Assembly (NCBI GenBank): GCA_016716275.1
Contig: JADJWR010000003.1
Span: forward strand, 186,001 to 250,000
Length of the DNA stretch: 64,000 nt
DNA from: Burkholderiales bacterium
GTDB taxonomy: Bacteria; Pseudomonadota; Gammaproteobacteria; Burkholderiales; Burkholderiaceae_F
Direction of reading: 5' to 3'
Shown here: positions 1 through 9,649 of the stretch, one piece after another
Layout: every line of letters begins with the position of its first letter
Position numbering within the stretch: the first letter of the stretch is position 1
Program-made: the position numbers and the translations under genes
The notes under the pieces: model-generated
Database searches by the model: none
What the model saw: only the letters and a program-made list of their open reading frames with translations
What the model was told of the DNA's origin: nothing

Positions 1-873
1 GCCGAACTTGCTGGCCCAGCCGAGGCCCTGCAACTCGAGCGGGGCGGCCTCGGGATCCGCGCCCACGTTGTCGGCCGGGCCGGCGCCATGGGTCTTGCCG
101 ATGGTGTGGCCGCCGGCGATCAGGGCGACGGTCTCCTCGTCGTTCATCGCCATCCGTGCGAAGGTCTCGCGGATGTCCCTGGCGGCCGACACCGGGTCGC
201 CATTGCCGTTCGGACCCTCTGGGTTGACGTAGATCAGACCCATCTGCACGGCCGCCAGCGGGTTCTCCAGGTCACGCTCGCCGCTGTAGCGCTTGTCGCC
301 GGCGAGCCAGGTGGTTTCTTTGCCCCAGTAAACATCCTGGTCCGGTTCCCACACGTCCTCCCGGCCACCGGCGAAGCCGAAGGTGCGAAAACCGGTGGAC
401 TCCAGCGCCACGTTGCCGGCCAGGATCATCAGGTCGGCCCAGGAGATCTTCTGGCCGTACTTCTGCTTGATCGGCCACAACAGGCGGCGCGCCTTGTCGA
501 GGCTGACGTTGTCGGGCCAGGCGTTCACCGGCGCGAAGCGCTGCTGCCCCCGGCCGCCGCCGCCGCGCCCGTCACCGGAGCGGTAGGTGCCGGCGCTGTG
601 CCAGGCCATGCGGATCATCAGGCCCGCGTAGCTGCCGAAGTCCGCCGGCCACCAGTCCTGCGAATCGGTCATCAGCTTCTTCAGGTCGGCCTTGAGCGCC
701 GGGTAGTCCAGCTTCCTGAACTCCTCGCGGTAGCTGAAGCCCCTGCCCAGCGGGTTGGACTTCTCCGAATGCTGGCTCAGCAGATCGAGGCGCAGCTGGT
801 TGGGCCACCAATCCCTGTTCTGGGTGCCGCCTCCGGCGGCGTGATTGAACGGGCACTTCGCTTCGTCTGGCAT
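1..873 (-). CDS. katG: Catalase-peroxidase KatG, N-terminal 291 residues (cut by window edge)
   Basis: Bifunctional haem catalase-peroxidase that removes hydrogen peroxide. Only the N-terminal haem domain is present; the gene continues past base 1. The distal triad is visible as R88, W91 and H92 (motif MIRMAWHSAG). The adduct tyrosine lies at about residue 215 in MGLIYVNPEGP, and the proximal histidine at about 262 in GKTHGAG. The start is the ATG at 873 (MPDEAKCPF), typical of the family. It is divergent from acs across 363 bp that hold an OxyR-like tetrad at 926-962. The identification is very secure; completeness cannot be judged. Confidence 0.97.
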   Translation of the reverse strand, partial: MPDEAKCPFNHAAGGGTQNRDWWPNQLRLDLLSQHSEKSNPLGRGFSYREEFRKLDYPALKADLKKLMTDSQDWWPADFGSYAGLMIRMAWHSAGTYRSGDGRGGGGRGQQRFAPVNAWPDNVSLDKARRLLWPIKQKYGQKISWADLMILAGNVALESTGFRTFGFAGGREDVWEPDQDVYWGKETTWLAGDKRYSGERDLENPLAAVQMGLIYVNPEGPNGNGDPVSAARDIRETFARMAMNDEETVALIAGGHTIGKTHGAGPADNVGADPEAAPLELQGLGWASKFG

Positions 874-1236
874 GTCTGCTCCTGTCCGGGTGAGTGGCTA
901 GCGCAAGCGACTGTAGGCGGCTGTCGGTTATCGATCCAATTGTTTCTATTGATTGCATCTATAGGCAGGCTCACTCGGCACCGCGCTCCCGGGACGACTC
1001 GCGTGGCGCGAGACCATCCCGCGGATGCGGGTGCCGCGCGGCCCGGCCGTGCCACGCCGAGGCGGCCCCGCTGCCGAGGTGACGCAAGGTCGACCGCACA
1101 TTCTCCATGTCGGGTTGCTGCGCCGCGGTACGCGGTGGCGGTCGCTTGTAAGGTTGAAGTAAGGCGCCCTGCCTATGTTCCGCGCTACGAAAAGTGCCGC
1201 GGCCGGCCGCCGAGGCACGGCATAGGACAGGAGACC
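874..1236. promoter_or_regulatory. Divergent katG/acs intergenic region
   Basis: This 363-bp non-coding stretch separates two divergent genes and must hold both promoters. Its katG-proximal part is AT-richer and carries the OxyR-like tetrad at 926-962. The acs-proximal part contains no -35/-10 pair with proper spacing that I would defend. A short purine-rich stretch (ACAGGAG) before the ATG at 1237 serves as the acs ribosome binding site. I see no credible small gene here. Confidence 0.6.
926..962 (-). promoter_or_regulatory. OxyR-type tetrad upstream of katG
   Basis: Read on the minus strand, four tetranucleotides recur at exact 11-bp steps: ATAG, CAAT, ATTG and AACC, each separated by 7 bases. 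The classical OxyR pattern is ATAG-N7-CTAT-N7-ATAG-N7-CTAT, so the first tetrad is perfect, the next two match 3 of 4 bases and the last is poor. The site ends 53 bp before the katG start. OxyR control of katG is well established in proteobacteria; the assignment here is inference from spacing and context. Confidence 0.5.
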
Positions 1237-3219
<1,983 letters not shown>

Positions 3220-3224
3220 CCCGC

Positions 3225-3252
3225 CGGCGGCAGCCGATTGGGGTTGCCGCCG
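3225..3252 (+). terminator. Possible hairpin after acs
   Basis: Complementary 8-base arms CGGCGGCA (3225-3232) and TGCCGCCG (3245-3252) are separated by 12 bases just after the acs stop. No clear T-run follows, so this may be a weak or attenuating terminator or a processing hairpin. Confidence 0.3.
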
Positions 3253-3355
3253 TCGTTGGCAAGACAAGACGAAGCCGCCGTCACCACGGGTGAACGGGGC
3301 CTGCACGAGAGACAACGGCGCCGACCTCCGGTCGGGCCGAAGGGGACGCGAGAAC

Positions 3356-3688
3356 GTGGCGTTGCTGCTGGTCATCTTGCACACGCTGATCCTGGTGGCC
3401 GGGCTGTCGCTGCTCGGACAGGGGATCGTCGGCCTGTTCAACTGGCGCCGGCGCCACGAGAACTTCGTCTACCAGGTGTTCGCGATCATCGCCCGGCCGG
3501 TGGTGTCGTTCGCCCGGCTGGTCACACCAAGGGTGATCCTCGACCAGCACGTGCCGCTGGTGGCGTTCCTGCTGCTGCTGTTCGGCTACTTCGGCGTCGG
3601 GATGTGGCACCGCGAGGTCTGCCTGCAGGACCTGACCCAAACGGGTTGCGCCAAGTGGGCGGCGGCGCGGGCGGGGGCGGCGCAATGA
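3356..3688 (+). CDS. Small membrane protein, unknown function
   Basis: 110-residue protein with two hydrophobic segments, at about residues 1-28 (VALLLVILHTLILVAGLSLL) and about 63-85 (HVPLVAFLLLLFGYFGVGMW), joined by a basic loop. The C-terminus carries two cysteines. GTG at 3356 is preferred because it places the hydrophobic segment at the N-terminus; an upstream in-frame ATG at 3290 would add an unlikely Arg-rich leader. Its stop overlaps the start of the TPR gene by four bases (ATGA), so the two are translationally coupled. I recognise no named family. The location between acs and the symporter suggests a link to organic acid transport, but that is inference. Confidence 0.75.
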   Translation: MALLLVILHTLILVAGLSLLGQGIVGLFNWRRRHENFVYQVFAIIARPVVSFARLVTPRVILDQHVPLVAFLLLLFGYFGVGMWHREVCLQDLTQTGCAKWAAARAGAAQ

Positions 3689-4332
3689 GCAGGTTCGGCA
3701 ACTGGCTCGCCGCCTTCTGGCTGCGCCGGCAGGTTGCTCTGGCGGTGCTGCTCGGCCGCAAGAGGCGCTCGATCGAACTGATGCAGCAGGTGCTTCGGCT
3801 CGACCCGGACGATGCCGAGTCTCGCAACGCGCTCGGCAACCTGCTGGTGGAAGCCGGCGAGCCGGTGGCGGCGGTCGAGCAGTTCATGCTGCTGCTCGAG
3901 CGCTGGCCGGACAACGCCGAGGCCTGGTTCAACCTCGGCTACATCCACGAAAGCCGCGAGGACCTGACCAACGCCGAGCGCTGCTTCCGCCGCGCGCTCG
4001 AGCTGAATCCGAAGATCGACCGCGCCTGGTACGGACTGGGCCTGACGCTGATCCGCGGCGGCCGGCTCGGCGAGGCGGTCGATGCGCTGAAGCGCAACAT
4101 CGAGCTGCAGCCGTTCTCCCCCTATGGCTATTACCAGCTCGGCATGACCTACCACCACCTCGGCCGGCGCGACGAGGCGCTGCGCATCATCGACAAGCTG
4201 CAGGGCTTCGAGCCCAAGTTCGCCGCGACGCTGAAGCGCGACATCGACACGACCCCGCCGGCGCCGCCCGCTGCCGGTCCCAGCAACCCGCCCACCGTCC
4301 TCAACAAGGAGGCCATCGCCACGCCCGTCTGA
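3685..4332 (+). CDS. Tetratricopeptide repeat protein
   Basis: 215-residue protein built mainly of TPR helices. About four consecutive 34-residue units run from residue 25 to 175, with typical signatures such as NALGNLLVEAGE, AWFNLGYIHESRED, CFRRALELNPK and AWYGLGLTLIRGG. The N-terminus has a short hydrophobic patch (WLAAFWLRRQVALAVLLG) that may dock at the membrane, and the C-terminus is a Pro/Ala-rich tail. It overlaps the preceding small membrane protein gene by ATGA and lies 36 bp before the DUF4212 gene, so it belongs to the same operon. TPR domains mediate protein contacts; the partner is unknown. Confidence 0.85.
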   Translation: MSRFGNWLAAFWLRRQVALAVLLGRKRRSIELMQQVLRLDPDDAESRNALGNLLVEAGEPVAAVEQFMLLLERWPDNAEAWFNLGYIHESREDLTNAERCFRRALELNPKIDRAWYGLGLTLIRGGRLGEAVDALKRNIELQPFSPYGYYQLGMTYHHLGRRDEALRIIDKLQGFEPKFAATLKRDIDTTPPAPPAAGPSNPPTVLNKEAIATPV

Positions 4333-4368
4333 AGCCGCTGCACCCGAAGGAGCAACCAAGGAGGAAAC

Positions 4369-4632
4369 ATGCAACTTACAGAGAAGCACCGCGAGTACTG
4401 GAAGCGAACGGTGAACGTCACGATCGTGCTGCTGGCGATCTGGTTCGTCGTCACCTTCGTGATGGCGTATTTCGCCATGGATCTGCACAGCATCGTGATC
4501 GCCGGCTTCCCGGTGTCGTTCTACATGGCGGCGCAGGGTTCGCTGATCATCTACGTGGTCCTGATCTGGTACTACGCCCGCAAGATGGGCGAGCTCGATC
4601 GGGAATACGGCGTCGCCGAGGGAGAGGATTGA
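4369..4632 (+). CDS. DUF4212 domain protein, putative symporter small subunit
   Basis: 87-residue protein with two transmembrane helices, about residues 15-36 and 45-67. It matches the DUF4212 type: an N-terminal EKHREYWKRT stretch and an acidic C-terminal tail. Members are almost always encoded immediately before a sodium:solute symporter and are regarded as its small subunit. Here the stop codon overlaps the symporter start (TGATG), which supports a complex. The leader AAGGAGGAAAC before the ATG is an excellent ribosome binding site, so expression is probably high. Confidence 0.9.
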   Translation: MQLTEKHREYWKRTVNVTIVLLAIWFVVTFVMAYFAMDLHSIVIAGFPVSFYMAAQGSLIIYVVLIWYYARKMGELDREYGVAEGED

Positions 4633-6731
4633 TGAGCGCACAAGTCAGCTCGAACCGAGCATTCTTCAACCAGCTGAAGAAGTACTACACCTGGTACACG
4701 GGGGGCTTCATCGCCTTCATCATCGTGCTGGCCATCCTCGAGCAGCTCGGCCTGCCGCGGGTGTGGATCGGCTACGTCTTCCTGTTCGCCACCATCGGCC
4801 TGTACGCCGGCATCGGCATCATGAGCCGCACCGCGGACGTGGCCGAGTACTACGTGGCCGGCCGGCGGGTGCCGGCGATCTTCAACGGCATGGCCACGGG
4901 TGCGGACTGGATGAGCGCGGCGTCGTTCATCGGCATGGCCGGCACGCTGTACCTGACCGGCTTCGACGGCCTGGCCTTCGTGCTCGGCTGGACCGGCGGC
5001 TACTGCCTGGTGGCGTTCCTGCTGGCGCCTTACCTGCGCAAGTTCGGCCAGTTCACGATTCCGGATTTCCTCGGCGCACGCTACGGCGGCAACATCGCGC
5101 GGACGATCGGCATCGTCGGCGCGATCCTGTGCTCGTTCACCTACGTGGTGGCGCAGATCTACGGCGTCGGCATCATCGTCTCGCGCTTCGTCGGCGTCGA
5201 CTTCGGCATCGGTGTGTTCCTCGGCCTGGCCGGCATCCTGGTCTGCTCGTTCCTCGGCGGCATGCGCGCGGTGACCTGGACGCAGGTGGCGCAGTACATC
5301 ATCCTGATCATCGCCTACATGATCCCGGTGGTCTGGCTGTCGGTGAAGCAGACCGGCGTGCCGATCCCGCAGCTGGTTTACGGCTCGGTGCTGCAGAAGG
5401 TCGAGAAGCGCGGCGACGAGCTGCGCAGCGACCCGAAGGAGAAGGAGGTGCGCGAGATCTTCAAGAGCCGCGCCGACGAGGCGAAGGCGAGGGTCGCGGC
5501 ACTGCCGGGTTCCTGGCAGGAGGGCAGGGCGGCGGCCGAGAAGAAGGTGGCTGATCTCACCGCCGCCAACGCGCCGATCGCCGAGATCAACGCCGCCAAG
5601 AAGGCGGTCGACGACTTCCCGAAGTCGGCCGACGAGGCGAAGACGCGGTGGAGCGGCGACGTCACGAAGAACAGCGCCCGCACCGGCGCGCCGGCGCCGC
5701 ATTCGACGCCGTTCCCGAGCGCCAATCCCGACGCGGCCAAGAACGCGGCCGAGCGCAACACCAAGAGGCTGAACTTCCTGGCGCTGGTGTTTTCGCTGAT
5801 GCTCGGCACCGCCGCGCTGCCGCACATCCTGATGCGCTACTACACCACGCCGTCGGTCAGCCAGGCGCGCAAATCGGTGTTCTGGTCGCTGTTCTTCATC
5901 TTCCTGCTCTATTTCACTGCGCCGTCGCTGGCGGTGCTGGTGAAGTACGAGGTGTACAACAACGTTGTCGGTACGGCGTTCTCGAGCCTGCCTGCCTGGA
6001 TCTCCAGCTGGGCGAAGGTCGATCCAACGCTGATGGCGGTGGCCGACATCAACAAGGACGGCATCGTTCAGCTTGCCGAAATCGTCCTTGGCGGCGACAT
6101 CATCGTGCTGGCCACGCCGGAGATCGCCGGCCTGCCGTACGTGATCTCGGGCATGGTGGCCGCCGGCGGCCTGGCGGCGGCGCTGTCGACTGCCGACGGC
6201 CTGCTGCTGACGATCGCCAACGCGCTGTCGCACGACATGTACTACAAGATGATCAACCCCAACGCCTCGACCCAGAAGCGGGTTCTGATCTCCAAGATCC
6301 TGCTGCTGTTCGTCGCGCTGTTCGCCGCCTGGGTGACCTCGCTGAAGCCGGGCAACATCCTGTTCCTGGTCGGTGCGGCGTTCTCGATGGCTGCCTCGGT
6401 GTTTTTCCCGGCACTGGTGCTCGGCGTGTTCTGGAAGCGCGCCAACAAGTGGGGGGCGATCGCCGGCATGGTCGGCGGACTGGGCATGTGCCTGTACTAC
6501 ATGGTGCACACCTACCCGCAGTTCATCGCCTGGTTCGGCACCACCAAGATGGACCTGTGGTTCGGCATCGCACCGATCTCGGCGGCGGTGTTCGGCGCGC
6601 CGTTCGGCATGCTGGTGCTGATGATCGTCAGCATGCTGACGCCGGCGCCGGACAAGCAGGTGCAGGAGTTCGTCGAGCACGTCCGCTATCCGTACCTGGC
6701 GGGTGACACCGTCGAGACGATGGCGCGCTGA
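4632..6731 (+). CDS. Sodium:solute symporter (VC_2705 subfamily-like), probable organic acid permease
   Basis: 699-residue integral membrane protein of the SSS family. It probably imports acetate or another short-chain acid with Na+, given the upstream acs and the DUF4212 partner. Hydrophobic segments begin near residue 20 and continue with GADWMSAASFIGMAGTLY and the conserved QFTIPDFLGARYGG stretch. A hydrophilic, Lys/Glu/Ala-rich insertion of about 120 residues (roughly 248-380) is predicted helical or coiled-coil and separates two membrane blocks. This makes the protein longer than the ~550-residue ActP. I chose ATG 4632 over the adjacent TTG at 4629 because it overlaps the upstream stop. 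The gene ends the operon, before a strong terminator. Confidence 0.9.
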   Translation: MSAQVSSNRAFFNQLKKYYTWYTGGFIAFIIVLAILEQLGLPRVWIGYVFLFATIGLYAGIGIMSRTADVAEYYVAGRRVPAIFNGMATGADWMSAASFIGMAGTLYLTGFDGLAFVLGWTGGYCLVAFLLAPYLRKFGQFTIPDFLGARYGGNIARTIGIVGAILCSFTYVVAQIYGVGIIVSRFVGVDFGIGVFLGLAGILVCSFLGGMRAVTWTQVAQYIILIIAYMIPVVWLSVKQTGVPIPQLVYGSVLQKVEKRGDELRSDPKEKEVREIFKSRADEAKARVAALPGSWQEGRAAAEKKVADLTAANAPIAEINAAKKAVDDFPKSADEAKTRWSGDVTKNSARTGAPAPHSTPFPSANPDAAKNAAERNTKRLNFLALVFSLMLGTAALPHILMRYYTTPSVSQARKSVFWSLFFIFLLYFTAPSLAVLVKYEVYNNVVGTAFSSLPAWISSWAKVDPTLMAVADINKDGIVQLAEIVLGGDIIVLATPEIAGLPYVISGMVAAGGLAAALSTADGLLLTIANALSHDMYYKMINPNASTQKRVLISKILLLFVALFAAWVTSLKPGNILFLVGAAFSMAASVFFPALVLGVFWKRANKWGAIAGMVGGLGMCLYYMVHTYPQFIAWFGTTKMDLWFGIAPISAAVFGAPFGMLVLMIVSMLTPAPDKQVQEFVEHVRYPYLAGDTVETMAR

Positions 6732-6751
6732 CCGAGCCTGCCTTCGCAACG

Positions 6752-6784
6752 AAAAGCCCGCGGTTCACCGCGGGCCTTTTTTCT
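6752..6784 (+). terminator. Rho-independent terminator of the symporter operon
   Basis: A perfect GC stem, GCCCGCGG (6756-6763) paired with CCGCGGGC (6768-6775), with loop TTCA, is preceded by AAAA and followed by a T-run from 6777. It lies about 20 bases after the symporter stop and can work for the plus strand. Confidence 0.92.
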
Positions 6785-6877
6785 TGCCCTTGCGCAAGCC
6801 GGACGAAGGGGTCCCTCTCGTAGACTGCGCCCGGTCGTCGACGGCCGGCGACCCGCATCCGGAGGAGAAGCAGCCAC

Positions 6878-7822
6878 ATGAGCCAGCGCTGGGATGAACT
6901 GCTGAAGCGTGACCACGAAGTGACCGAACAGGTGTTCGCGGCGATCGAGGCGAAGCTCGCCGCCGCCGAGGGCCCGGCGCCGGCGCTGGTCGGCCTGCTG
7001 GTCGACTACATGCACTACGTGGATCACTGCCACAACCAGAAGGAGGAACTGCACCTGTTTCCCCGCCTCGAGGCGAAGGGAATGCCGCGTCACGGCGGGC
7101 CGCTCGGCGTGATGCTGCAGGAGCACGAGCGGGCGCGAGAGATCCTGGCGCGGCTGGTGCCGCTGGCGACCGCCTATGCGGCCGGCAACCGGGGCAACCT
7201 CGCCGAGCTTCGCTCTGCCTTCGGCGAGTACGCGTCGCTGTGCAAGGACCACTTCTGGAAGGAGAACGACATCCTCTATCCGATGGCCCTGCGGATGCTC
7301 GGCGACACCGAGGCAGCCGAGGTGGTGGCGGGCATCGAAGCGGTCGAGGCGTCACTCGGCGCCGGCACGCGCGAGCGCTACTACCGGATCGCCGCCGAGA
7401 TCGTCGGGCAGGCCGAGCTGCGCGACCTGTCCTACGGGCTGGAGCGAGACGTGCTGGCCGCCATCCTGAACACCTTGCCGGTCGAGCTTTCGTTCATCGA
7501 TCACGAGGATCGCGTCCGTTACTTCAGCCACGAGCACGGCGAGAAGATCTTTGGCCGCACACGGGGGGCGATCGGCACCGCCGTGCAGAACTGCCACCCG
7601 CCGAAGAGCCTGCACCTGGTCAGCCAGATCCTGGCCGACTTCAAGGCCGGCAGGCGCGACGTGGCCGAGTTCTGGATCGAGACGGGCGGCCGCATGGTCC
7701 ACATCCGCTACTGGCCGGTGCGCGGCGACGACGGCCGCTACCTGGGCACGCTGGAGACGGTGCAGGACGTCACGTCGATCCGTGCGCTGACCGGCGAGCA
7801 GCGTCTGCTCAGCGCCGCGTGA
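6878..7822 (+). CDS. Hemerythrin-like HHE domain plus PAS domain protein (DUF438-type)
   Basis: 314-residue cytosolic protein. The N-terminal half (about 1-160) is a helical hemerythrin-type metal-binding domain with spaced His/Glu residues in RDHEV, YVDHCHNQKEE, LQEHERARE and KDHFWKENDILYP. The C-terminal half (about 190-305) is PAS-like, with LNTLPVELSFIDHEDRVRYF and a closing GTLETVQDVT. This pairing is typical of DUF438 proteins thought to sense oxygen or nitric oxide, or to shuttle O2. The ATG at 6878 follows GGAGGAGAAGC. It overlaps the pyrophosphatase-like gene by GTGA, so the two are co-translated. The exact ligand is unknown. Confidence 0.85.
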   Translation: MSQRWDELLKRDHEVTEQVFAAIEAKLAAAEGPAPALVGLLVDYMHYVDHCHNQKEELHLFPRLEAKGMPRHGGPLGVMLQEHERAREILARLVPLATAYAAGNRGNLAELRSAFGEYASLCKDHFWKENDILYPMALRMLGDTEAAEVVAGIEAVEASLGAGTRERYYRIAAEIVGQAELRDLSYGLERDVLAAILNTLPVELSFIDHEDRVRYFSHEHGEKIFGRTRGAIGTAVQNCHPPKSLHLVSQILADFKAGRRDVAEFWIETGGRMVHIRYWPVRGDDGRYLGTLETVQDVTSIRALTGEQRLLSAA

Positions 7823-8358
7823 CGGGTGCCGCCGGCGCGGGCGGTCTAGCCGCGGCGAACGGCGCGCGACCCGGCATCGGGCCGGCGGCCTGCCCGCCGG
7901 TCGAGGTCGAGGTGCTGATCGAGATTCCGCGCGGCAGCTTCCTGAAGCGCGGTTCGACCGGGCAGGTCGACTTCGTCTCGCCGTTGCCGTGTCCGTTCAA
8001 CTACGGCTCGGTGCCGTCGCACCTCGGACTCGAAGGGGACCTGCTCGACGCGGTGGTGCTGGGGCCGCGCCTGGCGGCGGGCACCCGGTTGCGCGTGGCG
8101 GCGTGGGGCGCCGTGACGCTGACCGACCGCGGCATGAGCGACGACAAGCTGATCTGCAGCGCGCAGCCGCTGCGGCCGGCGCAGCGCCTCGCGGTGCTGC
8201 GCTTCTTCCGCTTCTATGCGCGATGCAAAGGGCTGCTCAACCTGTGGCGAGGTCGCCCCGGCCGCAACGCCTGCGACGGATGGATCGACGCGGCGGCAGC
8301 GCTGGCGCGGGCGAGGCCGCGCGGCGGCGACTGGGCCGGGCCACCGGTGGAATTCTGA
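7819..8358 (+). CDS. Inorganic pyrophosphatase family protein with variant signature
   Basis: 179-residue soluble protein of the family I pyrophosphatase fold (PPi + H2O to 2 Pi). Recognisable landmarks are the LIEIPRGS strand with the metal/substrate Glu and downstream Lys, PCPFNYGSVP, and LTDRGMSDDKLI, which aligns with the family's conserved Asp...Asp-x-Lys. The core signature normally reads D-x-D-P-x-D but here is EGDLLDA (72-78), so the first Asp is Glu and the Pro is Leu. GTG 7819 is chosen because it overlaps the upstream stop (GTGA) and no ATG precedes the conserved core. It may be a diverged enzyme or regulatory homologue rather than the housekeeping Ppa. Confidence 0.8.
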   Translation: MTGAAGAGGLAAANGARPGIGPAACPPVEVEVLIEIPRGSFLKRGSTGQVDFVSPLPCPFNYGSVPSHLGLEGDLLDAVVLGPRLAAGTRLRVAAWGAVTLTDRGMSDDKLICSAQPLRPAQRLAVLRFFRFYARCKGLLNLWRGRPGRNACDGWIDAAAALARARPRGGDWAGPPVEF

Positions 8359-8373
8359 ATGCTCGACGAAAAT

Positions 8374-8395
8374 GGGCCCCGCCGCAGCGGGGCCC
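8374..8395 (-). terminator. Terminator of the PEP-CTERM gene
   Basis: A perfect 9-bp stem GGGCCCCGC (8374-8382) / GCGGGGCCC (8387-8395) with a 4-base loop lies between convergent genes. On the minus strand it is followed by ATTTTCG, so it best serves the PEP-CTERM gene; it may also limit read-through from the pyrophosphatase-like gene. Confidence 0.7.
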
Positions 8396-8413
8396 GGGGC
8401 CAGGCGTTGCCGA

Positions 8414-9175
8414 TTACTGCCTGCGCCGACGCGAAGCGGCCAGTCCGGCGAGGCCGACGCCGAGAAGCGCGACGGTGCCGGGTTCGGGGACGGTGCCGGG
8501 CTCCGGCAGGACGTCGAAGACCGGCGCCTCGTAGGTCGCCGAGACGTAGTTCTGGAACCTGGTGCTGTCGAACCGGTAGAGCGTCCAGTTCCGGTAATCA
8601 GTGCCGTTGCCGTAATCTCGGACGAGATCGAGCAGCGCCTGGGCCTGCTGGCTGACCTGCGTGACCGCACCGTTCCATGTGAACCCACCGGCCGAGAGGC
8701 TCAGGTCGTTGTCGAACACGATGTTCCATACGGCGACCTGGAAGGCGGCGGCACTCGTCGCATCGGCGAAGGCGCCGAAGGCGGTCGCTGCGCCGACGTC
8801 CCAGAAGTCGCCGGCCGCCTTGTTCGGGTACGCCTTGTCGTAGAGCTTGCGCAGGTCGTCGTCGATCAAGACGCTCGCCGAATACGCGTGCGGCCCCGCG
8901 TTCGCGTGCTGGCCGAGCTCGATGCAGAAGAAGCGGAAGAACGAATCGGCGGGCATGGCGCCGGTGTCCCAGAAGTTGCCGCTGAACTGTCCGCCGTGGC
9001 CGTTGTAGCCGCTGACGTGCACCGGCGCGAACGATGCGCCGCCGCCCGGGTTGATCACCGACAACTGGCCGTCGCCGGGCGCGTACGCCCAGATCTCGGC
9101 CGCGCCGGCGGCCGTCGTCCCGCTGATTCCCAGCCCGAGCACCGCAGCGAGCAGGGCTCGCGAACGAAAACGCAT
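8414..9175 (-). CDS. PEP-CTERM sorting domain protein
   Basis: 253-residue exported protein. It has a signal peptide (RFRSRALLAAVLGLGISG, cleavage probably after AAGAAE) and a Gly/Asp/aromatic-rich secreted body. The C-terminal tripartite PEP-CTERM signal consists of the PEP motif (PEPGT, occurring twice in tandem), a hydrophobic helix (VALLGVGLAGLAA) and the basic tail SRRRRQ. Such proteins are processed by an exosortase and are typically exopolysaccharide- or floc-associated. No exosortase gene is in this window. The start at 9175 is chosen for its signal peptide and GGGAG ribosome binding site five bases upstream; the longer ORF to 9280 would add an unlikely leader that runs over the promoter. 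The body has no family I recognise. Confidence 0.88.
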   Translation of the reverse strand: MRFRSRALLAAVLGLGISGTTAAGAAEIWAYAPGDGQLSVINPGGGASFAPVHVSGYNGHGGQFSGNFWDTGAMPADSFFRFFCIELGQHANAGPHAYSASVLIDDDLRKLYDKAYPNKAAGDFWDVGAATAFGAFADATSAAAFQVAVWNIVFDNDLSLSAGGFTWNGAVTQVSQQAQALLDLVRDYGNGTDYRNWTLYRFDSTRFQNYVSATYEAPVFDVLPEPGTVPEPGTVALLGVGLAGLAASRRRRQ

Positions 9176-9192
9176 GACGTCTCCCGTGAACC

Positions 9193-9237
9193 GGCACCCG
9201 CAATGCGGGGTGCGCGCTAATACCTTATTCACGGTAT
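9193..9237 (-). promoter_or_regulatory. Inverted repeats in the PEP-CTERM leader
   Basis: Two inverted repeats lie between the putative sigma-54 promoter and the coding start. ATACC (9220-9224) pairs with GGTAT (9233-9237). The second is a hairpin of GCACCC/GGGTGC arms around an AT-containing loop near 9194-9213. They could be an operator and a 5' leader hairpin just before the ribosome binding site; function is unproven. Confidence 0.35.
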
Positions 9238-9238
9238 A

Positions 9239-9254
9239 AGCAAGTACCGTGCCA
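9239..9254 (-). promoter_or_regulatory. Sigma-54 (-24/-12) promoter for the PEP-CTERM gene
   Basis: On the minus strand the sequence TGGCAC-N5-TTGCT is an exact match to the RpoN consensus TGGCAC-N5-TTGCA/T. It lies 64 bp upstream of the coding start, so transcription would begin near 9227. PEP-CTERM genes in related floc-forming bacteria are known to depend on RpoN and the PrsK/PrsR two-component system, which fits. Confidence 0.75.
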
Positions 9255-9328
9255 TGCTGGCACAGGATCATGCAAATCAAGGAATTGCGTTACGCATACC
9301 AAGAATTGGCTATGCGCGCGAGCGGATC

Positions 9329-9345
9329 TGTAAAGTTTTCCGACA
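9329..9345 (-). promoter_or_regulatory. Candidate upstream activator site for the sigma-54 promoter
   Basis: The 17-mer TGTAAAGTTTTCCGACA has TGT/ACA ends and an imperfect dyad. It lies about 75 bases upstream of the -24 element, the usual position for an enhancer-binding protein such as PrsR. The assignment rests on position and symmetry only. The rest of 9346-9540 shows no gene. Confidence 0.4.
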
Positions 9346-9540
9346 CTGGCAACGATCGAATCCGCGCACTTTGCAAGGCGCGCACTCGGCGCGCAGACGC
9401 GCGCGGTGTCTGGTCGAGGGATCGGTCGGATCGGCGGCGCCTGCGCCGCGGTCAGCCTGACCGCGGAAGTGCGTTTGCCGCGGCGGGTGGACTGCGAAGG
9501 GCGCCCTTGGCAGGAAGCGGAGAAGGAGTTGGGAGCCTGG

Positions 9541-9628
9541 CGGAGAGAGTGGGATTCGAACCCACGATAGGTTGTTCACCTATACACGCGTTCCAGGCGT
9601 GCGCCTTCAACCGCTCGGCCATCTCTCC
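9541..9628 (-). tRNA. tRNA-Ser (anticodon GGA)
   Basis: An 88-base class II tRNA. Acceptor arms GGAGAGA/TCTCTCC pair, followed by discriminator G. The anticodon stem CACGC/GCGTG encloses CTGGAAC (anticodon GGA), a long variable arm follows, and the T-arm carries GGTTCGAATCC. The 3' CCA is not encoded. It decodes UCC/UCU. It is on the same strand as fbpC and begins 22 bases after that gene's stop. Confidence 0.96.
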
Positions 9629-9649
9629 TCGGCGCTTCGCGCGCGGCGG

